Shown here piece after piece: positions 49,559 through 59,689 of a DNA stretch of 64,000 nt. The position numbers and the translations under genes were made by a program. Source of the stretch: Streptomyces dangxiongensis. Lineage in GTDB: Bacteria > Actinomycetota > Actinomycetes > Streptomycetales > Streptomycetaceae. Position 1 is the stretch's first letter. Every line of letters begins with the position of its first letter. Under the pieces are notes generated by a model. That model had not been told where the DNA came from. It was given only the letters and a program-made list of their open reading frames with translations, and did not search any database. Location: the NCBI RefSeq assembly GCF_003675325.1, contig NZ_CP033073.1, positions 7,316,001 to 7,380,000 of the forward strand, written 5' to 3'.

Positions 49559-50530
49559 TCAGGCGAAGGCCTCCCGCAGGGCCGGCAGCAGGGTCTTCGC
49601 CGACCAGTCGATGAACTCCTGCTGGGAGTCGCCGCCGATCTGCACGAGGGCGACCTCCCCGAACCCGGCCTCCACGTAGGGCCGTACGGCCTCCACGAAC
49701 GCCTCCGGGTCGTCGCCGCACGGGATCGCGGAGGCGACGTCGTCCTCGGTGACGAACTGGGTCGCGGCCTCGAAGGAGTCGGGGTGCGGCAGCTCGGCGT
49801 TCACCTTCCAGCCCAGGCCGAACCAGCGGAACTGGGAGTGTGCGCGCTTGACCGCCCTCTCCCGGTCGGTGTCGAAGCACACCGGCAGTTGGCCGACCCG
49901 GGGCTTGCCGCTGCCGCCGTGCCGGTCGAAGGCCTCCAGCAGACCCGGCTTCGGCTCCGTCGCGATGACCAGGTCGGCGAGGTGCCCGGCGAGCCTGCAC
50001 GACTGTTCGCCGGAGACGGCGAGACCGATCGGCGGCGCCTCCTGCGGCAGGTCCCACAGCCGGGCCGACTCCACGTCGTAGTGCTGCCCGTGATGCGTCA
50101 CATGGCCGCCCTCGAACAGCGCGCGGATGATCTGCACGGCCTCCTCGAGCATCTCGTGGCGTACGTCCACCGGCGGCCAGCCGCCGCCCACCACGTGCTC
50201 GTTCAGGTTCTCGCCGGCGCCCAGGCCCAGCCGGAACCTGCCCTCGGACAGGAGCTGCACCGTCGCCGCCTTCTGCGCCACGATCGCCGGGTGGTAGCGC
50301 AGGATGGGACAGGTGACGTAGGTCATCAGCGGGATCCGCGAGGTGGCCTGGGCGGCGGCGCCGAGCACACTCCACGCGTACGAGGCGTGTCCCTGCGAGC
50401 GCAGCCACGGGAAGTAGTGGTCCGAGGTCACCGAGAAGTCGAACCCGGCCTCCTCGGCCTGCACCAGGTGGTTCACCAGGTCCCGGGGGCCGGCCTGCTC
50501 GGTCATCATCGTGTATCCGATTTGCACCAT
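49559..50530 (-). CDS. F420-dependent-type luciferase-like oxidoreductase
   Basis: This is a 323-residue luciferase-like protein of the coenzyme F420-dependent glucose-6-phosphate dehydrogenase-like group. Typical parts are IGYTMMTEQAGPRDLVNHLVQAEEAGFDFSVTSDHYFPWL, LMTYVTCPILRYHPAIVAQKAATVQLLSEGRFRLGLGAGENLNEHVVG, and FVEAVRPYVEAGFGEVALVQIGG. The early His and the GLGAGENLNEH motif match F420-binding members rather than FMN enzymes like SfnG in this window. It is predicted to reduce or oxidise an unknown substrate with F420. It is alone between the SsgA-like and pseudokinase genes. Confidence 0.87.
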   Translation of the reverse strand: MVQIGYTMMTEQAGPRDLVNHLVQAEEAGFDFSVTSDHYFPWLRSQGHASYAWSVLGAAAQATSRIPLMTYVTCPILRYHPAIVAQKAATVQLLSEGRFRLGLGAGENLNEHVVGGGWPPVDVRHEMLEEAVQIIRALFEGGHVTHHGQHYDVESARLWDLPQEAPPIGLAVSGEQSCRLAGHLADLVIATEPKPGLLEAFDRHGGSGKPRVGQLPVCFDTDRERAVKRAHSQFRWFGLGWKVNAELPHPDSFEAATQFVTEDDVASAIPCGDDPEAFVEAVRPYVEAGFGEVALVQIGGDSQQEFIDWSAKTLLPALREAFA

Positions 50531-50581
50531 GGGAAGCGAGTCCCCGGCTCGGCCGCCGGAAAACGGCCGGCGGCCGCCCTG

Positions 50582-52135
50582 TCAGTCCTTCGGCGCACGG
50601 AAGGTCCCGAGGAACGTCCGCAGCGCCAGCCGGCCGGCCGCGTTCCCCCAGACCCCGGCCGGGGTGGTGAAGCGCAGGGAGAACCCCCGGGCCCCGCCCA
50701 GCAGGAAGCCCCGCCCGAAGGTGTGGGTCCGCGAGCGCCCCGATCCCGTCAGCCACTCCAGGTCGGCGGCCCTGCGGCCCTGGTAGGTGGTGGCCCGGAC
50801 GGCTCCGACGCGGTGATAGCCGGCCAGCCGCGCCAGCCCGGGCTCGACGTCGTCCCGCCAGACGGCGACCGGATCGGGGCCGACGCGCTCGCTGTAGGTG
50901 ACGGCGAGGGTGGTCGAGTCCCCGCCGCGGCCGAAGGTGACCCGGTAGGCGAGGCCGGCCACCCGGGAGGTGGTCAGCCGCCGCCAGCCGTCGGGCAGCG
51001 CCACCGAGAAGCCCTCCGGGGCGGTGTACCGGTGGTAGCCGGGCGGCAGGGCGGGGGAGGCCGACGCGGTCGGGACGGGCGTGCCGGCGCGGCCGGTGTG
51101 CCGGTCGGACGGGGCGGCCGGGGTGGTGGCCCGGCGCCGCGGCCCGGCGCTGTCCGTGCCCGGCAGCGCGCCGGCCGCGGCCAGCACCGCGGCGGCGACG
51201 GCGGCCACGGCGAGCGCGGCGCCGACGGCCAGGAGCCGCCGGCCGTGCCGGGGACCGGCGGCGGCGAACCGGGACGCGCCGCGCATCCGGGGCGTGGGCG
51301 CGGGCTCGTGGTCCGCGTCCGTGTCCTCGGTCAGTGCCCTGGTCAGGGCCTGACGGACCACCGGCCGGGTCAGCCGTTCCCGTGCGTCCTTGCGCAGCAG
51401 CCCCTGCACGGCCCGGGTGAGCGGGCCGGCGCGCAGCGGGGTGCGCAACGGCAGCCGGTCGACGGCCTTCAGCGTGGCGTCGGGCCGGCCGCGGTCCCGG
51501 AACGGCGGCCGGCCCTCGACCATCGTGTACAGCAGGGCTCCCAGGGCCCACAGGTCGGCGGCGGGGCCGACGCGTTCGTCGCGGGCCTGCTCGGGCGAGG
51601 CGTACGAGGGTGCCGTGAGCCGCGGCACCAGGGTCGCGCCGGCGAGCCCGAACCCGGTGACGACGACCGGGCCGCCGTCCCGCACGAAGACCTGGCCGGG
51701 GCTCAGTTCCCCGTGCGTGATGCCCTCGTCGTGCGCCGACCGCAGTACGTCGAGCAGGTCCAGGCCGGTGCGTGCGGCGCGCACCGGGTGGAAGGGGCCC
51801 TCCCGGGCGAGGAGTTCGCCGAGCGGTGTGCCGTCGATCCACTCGGTGACCGTCCACAGGGTGCCGGCCTCCACCACGGCGTCGACGACCGCGGCGACCT
51901 GGCCGGGGCAGAGCAGCCGCATGGTCTCCCCGGTGCGCACGACCCGGGCCGTGACGCGGCGCGCGGTGTCCTCGGTGACGGGTTCCGGCAGGGCCGTCTG
52001 CGTCACCAGGCGGGGCTGCCCGGCCGCCGTGTCCTCGGCGTACCACCACAGACGGTTCGTCTCCCGGGCGAAGACCTCCAGAAGCCGGTACCGCCCGGCG
52101 ATCCACTCGTGTGCGGAGACGTGCGCCTCGACCAT
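50582..52135 (-). CDS. Transmembrane pseudokinase with extracytoplasmic domain
   Basis: This is a 517-residue protein with a Hanks-kinase-like domain (about 12-275) that lacks every key catalytic residue. There is no glycine loop, no beta3 Lys (PRLVTQTAL), HRD is HGE (141-143), the Asn is Gln148, and DFG is GFG (161-163). Other parts of the fold are normal, such as TAPSYASPEQARDERVGPAADLWALGALLYTMVEGRPPF. One membrane helix follows (LLAVGAALAVAAVAAAVLAAAGAL, about 310-335), then a Pro/Thr linker and an exterior domain (about 375-517) with YTAPEGFSVALPDGWRRL, like small lipoprotein-type domains. It is probably a scaffold or allosteric sensor, as for other actinobacterial pseudokinases, rather than an enzyme. 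A 7-bp-arm dyad lies upstream of it. Confidence 0.85.
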   Translation of the reverse strand: MVEAHVSAHEWIAGRYRLLEVFARETNRLWWYAEDTAAGQPRLVTQTALPEPVTEDTARRVTARVVRTGETMRLLCPGQVAAVVDAVVEAGTLWTVTEWIDGTPLGELLAREGPFHPVRAARTGLDLLDVLRSAHDEGITHGELSPGQVFVRDGGPVVVTGFGLAGATLVPRLTAPSYASPEQARDERVGPAADLWALGALLYTMVEGRPPFRDRGRPDATLKAVDRLPLRTPLRAGPLTRAVQGLLRKDARERLTRPVVRQALTRALTEDTDADHEPAPTPRMRGASRFAAAGPRHGRRLLAVGAALAVAAVAAAVLAAAGALPGTDSAGPRRRATTPAAPSDRHTGRAGTPVPTASASPALPPGYHRYTAPEGFSVALPDGWRRLTTSRVAGLAYRVTFGRGGDSTTLAVTYSERVGPDPVAVWRDDVEPGLARLAGYHRVGAVRATTYQGRRAADLEWLTGSGRSRTHTFGRGFLLGGARGFSLRFTTPAGVWGNAAGRLALRTFLGTFRAPKD

Positions 52136-52204
52136 GGTCATCCCTCGCTGAAGCCCCTGCCGCGTCTTTCCCAGAGGTACGCGGGGCGCGCGGGGGTGCG
52201 TTCA

Positions 52205-52221
52205 GCGAATCCTCGATTCGC
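52205..52221. promoter_or_regulatory. Dyad upstream of the pseudokinase gene
   Basis: GCGAATC-CTC-GATTCGC is a perfect inverted repeat about 70 bp before the pseudokinase start. It may be an operator or, less likely, a terminator for the dehydratase gene, whose end lies on the other side at 52301. Confidence 0.4.
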
Positions 52222-52300
52222 GCCCCCGTCCCGCCTTTCATTCATGCGTTCGAAGGCCCGTACGGTGTCGCAACGGCCGTCACGTCTCACGGCAGCCGTG

Positions 52301-53260
52301 TCACAGCAGGCCGAACCGCTCCGCCCAGCCGTGGATCTCCCGGGGGGTCGTGTTGCCCCCGCAGACCACGAGCCCGATCCGGGCGCCGGCACCGGCCCGC
52401 GCCGCCACCTGCCGGGCCGCCGGCAGCAGACATCCCGCGGCCGGCTCCGCCCACACCTTGGCGTGGTCGGCGAGGTCCAGGCAGCCCCGCACGGCGTCCC
52501 GGTCCGGGACCACCAGGACGTCCTCGACGAGCGCGGACACATGGTCGTACGTCAACTGCGCCACCGAGGGCGCGCTCAGCGTGGTGACCAGGGAGGACAG
52601 CGGCACCGGCACCGGTCCGCCGGCCTTCAGCGCGCCGGACATCGCCTCCGCGCCCTCGGTCTCCACGCCCCACACCCGCACTCCCGGCCGCCGGTCGCGC
52701 AGGGCCGCCGCGACCCCGGCGATCAGACCACCGCCGCCGACGCTGACGACGACGTCCGTCAGCTCCCCGGCGTCCTCGGCCAGTTCCAGTCCCACGGTGC
52801 CCTGCCCGGCGATCACCACCGGGTCGTCGAACGGATGGACCAGGGTGAGGCCCTCGTCCCGCAACCGCGTCACCAGTTGGAAGGCACTGTCCATGCCGTC
52901 GGTGAGCCGGACCGACGCCCCGGCGTCCTCGGCGAGCGCGAGGGAACGCGCGGGCGCGGTCCGCGGCATCACCACGGTCGCCTTCACGTCGAGGGCCGCC
53001 GCCATCACCGCGAGCGCGACACCGTGGTTGCCGCCGCTGACGGCGACCACCCCCGCCGCGCGCTCCGCCGCGCTCAACGACAGCAGCTTGGCCGTCGCCC
53101 CGCGGGCCTTGAACGAGCCGGTCCGCTGGAGCAGTTCGAGCTTGGCGGTGACCGGGACGCCGAGCAGCGCGCCGAGACCGGGACTCGCCACCGTCGGCGT
53201 CCTGACGATGTGTCCGGCGATCCGCTGCGCGGCGGCTTCGATGTCCGAGATGCCGATCAC
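52301..53260 (-). CDS. PLP-dependent threonine/serine dehydratase
   Basis: This is a 319-residue fold-type II PLP enzyme of the threonine ammonia-lyase/serine racemase group. The PLP lysine is in LLQRTGSFKARGATAKLL, the cofactor phosphate loop is SVGGGGLIAG, and VVAVSGGNHGVALAVMAAAL is the substrate-loop motif. There is no C-terminal ACT regulatory domain, so it is the catabolic or short form. It should convert threonine or serine to 2-oxo acids and ammonia. The GTG at 53260 with GGAG at 5 bases is chosen since VIGISDIEAAAQRIAGH is the usual start. Neighbours do not narrow the role. Confidence 0.9.
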   Translation of the reverse strand: MIGISDIEAAAQRIAGHIVRTPTVASPGLGALLGVPVTAKLELLQRTGSFKARGATAKLLSLSAAERAAGVVAVSGGNHGVALAVMAAALDVKATVVMPRTAPARSLALAEDAGASVRLTDGMDSAFQLVTRLRDEGLTLVHPFDDPVVIAGQGTVGLELAEDAGELTDVVVSVGGGGLIAGVAAALRDRRPGVRVWGVETEGAEAMSGALKAGGPVPVPLSSLVTTLSAPSVAQLTYDHVSALVEDVLVVPDRDAVRGCLDLADHAKVWAEPAAGCLLPAARQVAARAGAGARIGLVVCGGNTTPREIHGWAERFGLL

Positions 53261-53353
53261 GGTGCTCCACCCTTCCGGCGCGGATCGGGAACCGCGCCGG
53301 AACGGACCTTGGCCCGTCGGGACGTCCCAGGTCAACGCCGTATCGGATGGTGG

Positions 53354-54379
53354 TTACCGTGCGCGGTCCGCCAACAGGTCCAGCAGCCGTGCCAGGTCCC
53401 GGGCGGCCCCGCCGGCCAGGGGCGCGTCGGCGAGCAGCGTCCGCGCGGCGGCCGTGTGGCCGCGGGCCTCGGCCAGGGCCGCCGCCCGGCCGCCCGCCGC
53501 CTCTACCAGCGCGGCGGCCTCTTTGGCCCGTCCGGGGGAGTCCAGCAGCGCGGGCAGGTGCCGGGCCGCCGGGGAACCGAGCGCGGCCAGCACCGGATAC
53601 GTCTTCTTCCGCTCCCGCAGGTCGCCGCCCACCGGCTTCCCGGTGACGGCCGGATCGCCCCAGATGCCCAGCACGTCGTCGACCAACTGGAAGGCGACCC
53701 CGAGGTGCCGCCCGGCCCGGTCCAGGGCGCCGACCGCGGCCCTGGGCGCCCCGGCGAGCGCGGCGCCCAGGGCGGCGGCACAGCCCAGCAGCGCGCCGGT
53801 CTTGCCCTCCGCCATCGCCCGGTACTCCGGGGCCGTCACCCGTTCCGGCCCGGTCCACGGCCGGGTGGCGAACAGCAGGTCGTCGGCCTGCCCGCGCACC
53901 AGATCGGCGAGGGCCGACGAGAGCAGCCGTACCGCGCCGGGGCCCTCGGGGGCCGCGGCGAGGACATCCACCGCCAGCGCGAACAGGGCGTCGCCGGCCA
54001 GTACGGCCGGACCCGTGCCGTACGCCCGCCACACGGTGGGGCGGCCACGCCGGACGGCGTCCCCGTCCATGATGTCGTCGTGCAGCAGCGAGAAGACGTG
54101 CACCAGCTCCACCGCGACCGCGGCGGGCACCCCGGCCCGGCCGTCGGCGCCCGCGGCCTCGGAGCCCAGCACGGCCAGCGCCTGCCGTACGCCCTTGCCG
54201 CCCGGGGCGGCGGCGGGCGCCCCGCCGACCTCGCACCAGCCGAAGGAGTAGGCGGCCATCTCGGCCATCCACGGGTGCAGCCGCCCCACCGCGTCCTCCA
54301 GCGCGGGCCGTACCAGCTTCCGGCAGCGGGTGAGGGTGAGCAGGGCCGGGTCCTGCACCGGCGAGCCGAGCGCCGTCAC
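53354..54379 (-). CDS. Polyprenyl (geranylgeranyl-type) diphosphate synthase
   Basis: This is a 341-residue trans-isoprenyl diphosphate synthase that elongates allylic diphosphates with isopentenyl diphosphate. The first Asp-rich motif is DDIMD in VHVFSLLHDDIMDGDAVRRGRPT. The second region reads LVDDVLGIWGDPAVTGKPVGGDLRERKKTYPVL, in which the usual DDxxD is DDVLG, a variant common in actinomycete GGPP synthases. Product length cannot be deduced. The GTG start (54379) overlaps the stop of the upstream TPR gene (GTGA), so the two are translationally coupled. No terpene cyclase, phytoene synthase or prenyltransferase gene is in the window, so the product is probably used by enzymes elsewhere. 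Confidence 0.9.
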   Translation of the reverse strand: MTALGSPVQDPALLTLTRCRKLVRPALEDAVGRLHPWMAEMAAYSFGWCEVGGAPAAAPGGKGVRQALAVLGSEAAGADGRAGVPAAVAVELVHVFSLLHDDIMDGDAVRRGRPTVWRAYGTGPAVLAGDALFALAVDVLAAAPEGPGAVRLLSSALADLVRGQADDLLFATRPWTGPERVTAPEYRAMAEGKTGALLGCAAALGAALAGAPRAAVGALDRAGRHLGVAFQLVDDVLGIWGDPAVTGKPVGGDLRERKKTYPVLAALGSPAARHLPALLDSPGRAKEAAALVEAAGGRAAALAEARGHTAAARTLLADAPLAGGAARDLARLLDLLADRAR

Positions 54380-55416
54380 CGGGCGGCTTCCGCGTCGAGG
54401 CCGAACTCCCGCTGGGCCCGGGCCACCGTCTCCCGGGCGTGCCGCAGCCCGCTGCGCTCCAGGGTCCGGGCCAGCTCGGCGAGTTCGGCGGCCGTCTCGG
54501 CGCGGTCGCGGCCGAGGTGGGCGAGGGACTTGGCCAGGCCGAGCCGGGACAGCGCCTCGCCGCGCGGCTCGCTCATCGTGCGGAACTCCGCGAGTGCCAG
54601 CTCGTAGCGGTCCCGGGCCTCGGCGTGGCGCCCGGCGCGGTAGAGGACGTTGCCCTGCATCTTGTGGTTGTAGGCGAGCGCGCTGGACAGGTTCATCTCG
54701 CGGCAGGTGGCCTCCGCCTCGGCCAGCAGCTCCAGGGCCCGTGCGGTGGCGCCGTCACGCACGGAGAGGACGTCCGCGAGTCCGCGCAGCGCCCAGGCGT
54801 ACCCGCGCCGGTCGTCGGCCCGGCCGGCTATCTGTGCCGCCTCCTCGAACAGCGCGTACGCGCGGTCGAGGTCGCCGGTGTTGCGGTGCATCTGGGCGAT
54901 GCCCTCCAGCGCCCACACGGTGTGCCGGGCCTCTCCCCGGCTGCGCGCCTCGGCCAGCAGTTGCTCGTGCAGCCGGCCGACCGCCGCGTAGTCGCCCTGG
55001 ATGCGGCCGGTCTCCGCGAGGCCGGCCAGCGAGTAGCCGCGGACGACGACGTCCCCGCCGCGCTCGCCGAGGTCGGCGGCGAGCTTCAGCAGTCGCCGGG
55101 CCAGCGGGAACGCCCCGCGCTGGCGGGCCAGAGTGCCGCCGCTCCACAGCGCCCAGGCCATCGCGGCGGTGTCGCCGGCCTCCCGGGCGGCGCGGTAACT
55201 CGCCTTCCAGGCCCGGTCGGCGTCCCGCACATGGCCGAGCCGGCGGTGCGCCTCGGCGACGGCGAGCCCGCAGCGCGCCGCCTCGCCGGGCAGTCCGGCC
55301 CGCTCGGCCTCGCGCAGCCGCTCGGTGCCCTCGGCCAGCACGTCGACCAGCGAGGAGTTCACGGACAGGGTGGTCAGGGCGCCCTGGTACTCCGGGGCGA
55401 AAGCCTTGCCGTACAT
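54376..55416 (-). CDS. Tetratricopeptide repeat protein coupled to prenyl synthase
   Basis: This is a 346-residue all-helical protein with about seven to eight TPR units, for example GLAVAEAHRRLGHVRDADRAWKASYRAAREAGD, ALEGIAQMHRNTGDLDRAYALFEEA and HKMQGNVLYRAGRHAEARDRYELALAEF. There is no DNA-binding, kinase or membrane segment. The ATG at 55416 has AGAAGGG 6 bases upstream. It overlaps the polyprenyl synthase gene by 4 bp and may help to assemble or regulate a complex with it. A 32-bp near-palindrome lies directly upstream of the ribosome site, so the pair seems to be tightly regulated. The link to isoprenoids is inferred only from coupling. Confidence 0.82.
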   Translation of the reverse strand: MYGKAFAPEYQGALTTLSVNSSLVDVLAEGTERLREAERAGLPGEAARCGLAVAEAHRRLGHVRDADRAWKASYRAAREAGDTAAMAWALWSGGTLARQRGAFPLARRLLKLAADLGERGGDVVVRGYSLAGLAETGRIQGDYAAVGRLHEQLLAEARSRGEARHTVWALEGIAQMHRNTGDLDRAYALFEEAAQIAGRADDRRGYAWALRGLADVLSVRDGATARALELLAEAEATCREMNLSSALAYNHKMQGNVLYRAGRHAEARDRYELALAEFRTMSEPRGEALSRLGLAKSLAHLGRDRAETAAELAELARTLERSGLRHARETVARAQREFGLDAEAAR

Positions 55417-55426
55417 GCGTACCCTT

Positions 55427-55458
55427 CTATACACAGGGTGTATACACGGTGTGCATAG
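55427..55458. promoter_or_regulatory. 32-bp imperfect palindrome before TPR/prenyl synthase operon
   Basis: The segment is symmetric at 26 of 32 positions: CTAT-n-CACA-nn-GTGTATACAC-nn-TGTG-n-ATAG. The central GTGTATACAC (55438-55447) is a perfect 10-mer like GntR/HutC half-site pairs, and the outer arms could bind a second dimer. It borders the ribosome site of the TPR gene and probably covers the -10 region. No regulator gene is adjacent. Confidence 0.6.
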
Positions 55459-55569
55459 CGTCTCGGAAAAGTGCCCCGGCCCGAGGGGGCCGGGGCTCGG
55501 TCTGTTGCCGGTCAAGACGCCGGTACGGCGTCGGGGGTTGCCCTGGCGGCGCGGCTCACTTGTGAAGGT

Positions 55570-56247
55570 TCAGTGCTGCTGTGCCTTCTGGGGCGTCAGC
55601 TCGCTCGGCCGTACCACCACGTACCCCTCGCCCTGGAGCATAAGCTGCACGGCCTCACCCGAACCGCCGCGCAGCATCGAGCCGAGCGACTGCGAGCGGT
55701 GCAGCGAGGTCTCCAGGTGCGCGGTCCAGCCCACCACCGCGTCCGTGTCGACGTACACCGGCGCCTGCGCGGTCACGGGTATCACCAGCGGGTTGCCGTC
55801 GCAGACCAGGCCGAGCCGGCCCTGTCCGCTGAACACGCTGTTGAACAGGCCGCCGCCGGCGATGCCCGACCCCTTCACCGTCTTGATCTCGTACGACAAC
55901 GAGGCGTCGAAACACAGCACGTTGCGGCCGTTGACCGTGAACCGGTCACCGGCCTCCACCTCGACGATGAAACAGTTCTGCGCCTCGTGCGCGAACCAGG
56001 CCTCGCCCTGCCCGCGCACCGCCATGAGGGGCAGTCCCTCACCGGTGACCGCACGCTTGAGCATGCCGCCGACGCCCTGCCCCTTGCGCTCGAACTTCAG
56101 GCCGCCGCGGTAGGCGACCATGGCGCCCTGCCGGGCGTACATCTCGCCGTTCACCGCGTACCTGAGGCACTTGGCGTTCTCGACGGACATCCCCGGCTCG
56201 ACGGCCGGCTGCACCACATGCTGACTGGAGAAAAGATCACCCTTCAT
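55570..56247 (-). CDS. AIM24 family protein
   Basis: This is a 225-residue beta-rich protein of the AIM24/TIGR00266 family, with the tryptophan-RNA-binding-protein-like fold. Conserved parts are GEMYARQGAMVAYRGGLKFERKGQGVGGMLKRAVTGEGLPLM, GQGEAWFAHEAQNCFIVEVE, GGGLFNSVFSGQGRLGLVCDGNPLVIPV and the final SLHRSQSLGSMLRGGSGEAVQLMLQGEGYVVVRPSE. Bacterial members have no proven function; the yeast relative is mitochondrial. I take MKGDLFSS (ATG 56247) as start, as is usual in Streptomyces, though an ATG nine bases earlier is possible. Confidence 0.9.
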   Translation of the reverse strand: MKGDLFSSQHVVQPAVEPGMSVENAKCLRYAVNGEMYARQGAMVAYRGGLKFERKGQGVGGMLKRAVTGEGLPLMAVRGQGEAWFAHEAQNCFIVEVEAGDRFTVNGRNVLCFDASLSYEIKTVKGSGIAGGGLFNSVFSGQGRLGLVCDGNPLVIPVTAQAPVYVDTDAVVGWTAHLETSLHRSQSLGSMLRGGSGEAVQLMLQGEGYVVVRPSELTPQKAQQH

Positions 56248-56322
56248 GGGGGGCATCGTGTCCCGGACGGCAGCGTTCCGCCAAGATCACGGAACGTGCC
56301 GGTTCGGCCACGGAAGAGCCCC

Positions 56323-57802
<1,480 letters not shown>

Positions 57803-59587
57803 TTGCGTAGAGCGCACATACGCTCCGTGGCGATCGCCATCGCGGTGACGACGGCTGCCACGGGCCTGGCCGGTACGGCCTTCGCGGGTCCCTCCACGGG
57901 GGTGGAGCGGACCGCCGCCTCCGCCGCCTCGAACGCCACGGTGGTGGTGGAGGCGGCGCGCACAGCGGCCTTCACGCACGCCTCGGCGACCGGCGTCTCC
58001 AAGGGCGACGCACTGCACGCCCAGGACGTCCTGCTCGACCCGGAGGGTGCCCGGCACGTCCGCTTCGTCCGCACGCACGACGGCCTGCCGGTACTCGGCG
58101 GCGACCTCATCGTCCACCTCGACCGGGGGCTCGGCTACACGGGCGTGACCCGCGCGGCCGACCACACCGTCAAGCCGGCCGCCGAGGCCAGGCTGACCCC
58201 GGCCCAGGCCGCCGCCAAGGCCGCCGAGGCCGCCAAGGGCGACGCGGGCGGTGTCCAGCTCGTGCTGGACGCCCGGGGCGGCGCCTCCGCGCTCGCCTAC
58301 CAGGTCACCGTCACCGCCGGGGGCAACCCCCACACGGTCGTCGTGGACGCGGTCACCGGCAAGGTGCGCAGCAACACGCCCGTGCGGGACGAGTTCCTGT
58401 CGCCGAAGCTGGTCGACACCCTGCGCGAGCGTGGCGAGAGCGCCGACCCGGTGACCGGCAGCGGCTCCGCCTCCGGCGCGTCCGGCCTGCTCGGCTCGGG
58501 CGCCTCCGGCGTCACGCACTACCCGTCGGCCGCCAAGGGCCCCGGCAAGACGCTCTTCGTGGGCACGGTCGGTCTCACCACCACGCAGACCTCGCGCGGC
58601 CACTTCCAGCTCAAGGACCCGAACCGGTACGGCACCGAGACCCGGGACGCCAAGGGCTCGGAGACGGAGAAGTTCAGCGCCGGCACGAAGTTCACCAACA
58701 CGACCGACGTGTGGGGCAACGGCAAGACCACCAGCCGGGTCAGCGCCGCCGCCGACGCCCAGTACGGCATCACCAAGACGCTGGACTTCTACAAGGGCAC
58801 GTTCGGGCGCAAGGGCATCGCCAACAACAGCAAGGCCGCCCAGGCGATGGTCCACTGGGGCAAGAAGGTCGGCAACGCCTTCTGGGACCCGACCTGCAAC
58901 TGCATGCTGTACGGCGACGGCGACGGCGACATGTTCAAGAAGCCGCTCGTCGTCCTCGACGTCACCGGCCACGAGCTGACCCACGGCGTGGTGGAGGCGA
59001 CCGCCAACCTCCAGCCGACGATCGTCGACAAGTACGGCAACCAGTACGGCGAGCCCGGCTCGCTCAACGAGTCCCTCGCGGACATCTTCGGCTCGAACGT
59101 CGAGTTCTACGCCAAGAACACGAAGGACACGCCGGATTACCTGATCGGCGAGAAGCTGGGCCTCGCGCAGAAGTTCCTGCGCCGCCTGGACCACCCGTCG
59201 CTCGACAAGCTCGAAGGCACCATCGACTACTGGAAGCCGGAGGTGTACGGCACCGAGGTGCACGCCGGTTCGGGTGTCTCCTCGCACGCCTACTACCTCC
59301 TCGCCGAGGGCAGCGGCAAGAAGACGATCGGCGGCGTCGCCTACAACTCGCCGACGTACCACAACCTCACGGTCAAGGGGATCGGCCGCACCAAGGCGAC
59401 CGCCGTCTACTACCGTGCGCTCACCCGCTACATGGTCTCCGACACCGACTTCCACCAGGCGCGCCTCGCGACGCTGAAGGCGGCCAAGGACCTGTACGGC
59501 GCGAACAGCACCGAGTACAAGACGGTGGACAGGTCGTGGTCGGCGGTCAACGTCACCGCCGCCAACACGCCGGCCGCCCGCCACTGA
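57803..59587 (+). CDS. Secreted thermolysin-like M4 metallopeptidase
   Basis: This is a 594-residue prepro-metalloprotease of family M4. A signal peptide (VAIAIAVTTAATGLAGTAFA) is followed by an FTP/PepSY-type propeptide (about 40-215), and the mature domain begins near residue 235. The zinc site is complete: HELTH (His390-His394) in DVTGHELTHGVVEA and the third ligand Glu in GSLNESLADIFGSNVEF. The catalytic His lies in EVHAGSGVSSHAYYLLAEG. The start at TTG 57803 has GAAGGA upstream at rather long spacing; a CTG at 57794 is the only alternative nearby. It should be a neutral protease active outside the cell. A terminator-like hairpin follows. Length is normal for Streptomyces M4 enzymes. Confidence 0.92.
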   Translation: MRRAHIRSVAIAIAVTTAATGLAGTAFAGPSTGVERTAASAASNATVVVEAARTAAFTHASATGVSKGDALHAQDVLLDPEGARHVRFVRTHDGLPVLGGDLIVHLDRGLGYTGVTRAADHTVKPAAEARLTPAQAAAKAAEAAKGDAGGVQLVLDARGGASALAYQVTVTAGGNPHTVVVDAVTGKVRSNTPVRDEFLSPKLVDTLRERGESADPVTGSGSASGASGLLGSGASGVTHYPSAAKGPGKTLFVGTVGLTTTQTSRGHFQLKDPNRYGTETRDAKGSETEKFSAGTKFTNTTDVWGNGKTTSRVSAAADAQYGITKTLDFYKGTFGRKGIANNSKAAQAMVHWGKKVGNAFWDPTCNCMLYGDGDGDMFKKPLVVLDVTGHELTHGVVEATANLQPTIVDKYGNQYGEPGSLNESLADIFGSNVEFYAKNTKDTPDYLIGEKLGLAQKFLRRLDHPSLDKLEGTIDYWKPEVYGTEVHAGSGVSSHAYYLLAEGSGKKTIGGVAYNSPTYHNLTVKGIGRTKATAVYYRALTRYMVSDTDFHQARLATLKAAKDLYGANSTEYKTVDRSWSAVNVTAANTPAARH

Positions 59588-59612
59588 CGGACGGCAGCAC
59601 ACCCCGCAGTAC

Positions 59613-59641
59613 CGGATGCCCCGCCCCGCGCGGGGCATCCG
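59613..59641 (+). terminator. Terminator after the M4 protease gene
   Basis: CGGATGCCCCGC (59613-59624) and GCGGGGCATCCG (59630-59641) form a perfect 12-bp stem with a 5-base loop, followed by TGTTCC. It lies 25 bp behind the protease stop and before the convergent UBP zinc-finger gene, so it may serve both. Confidence 0.75.
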
Positions 59642-59689
59642 TGTTCCCCGCCCCGCGCGGACGGCCCGGCGCCGTCAGGGGGCGGCGGC

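Noticed and set aside
53354..54379. Terpenoid biosynthetic gene cluster
   Set aside because: Only a prenyl diphosphate synthase is present; no cyclase, P450 or prenyltransferase occurs around it.
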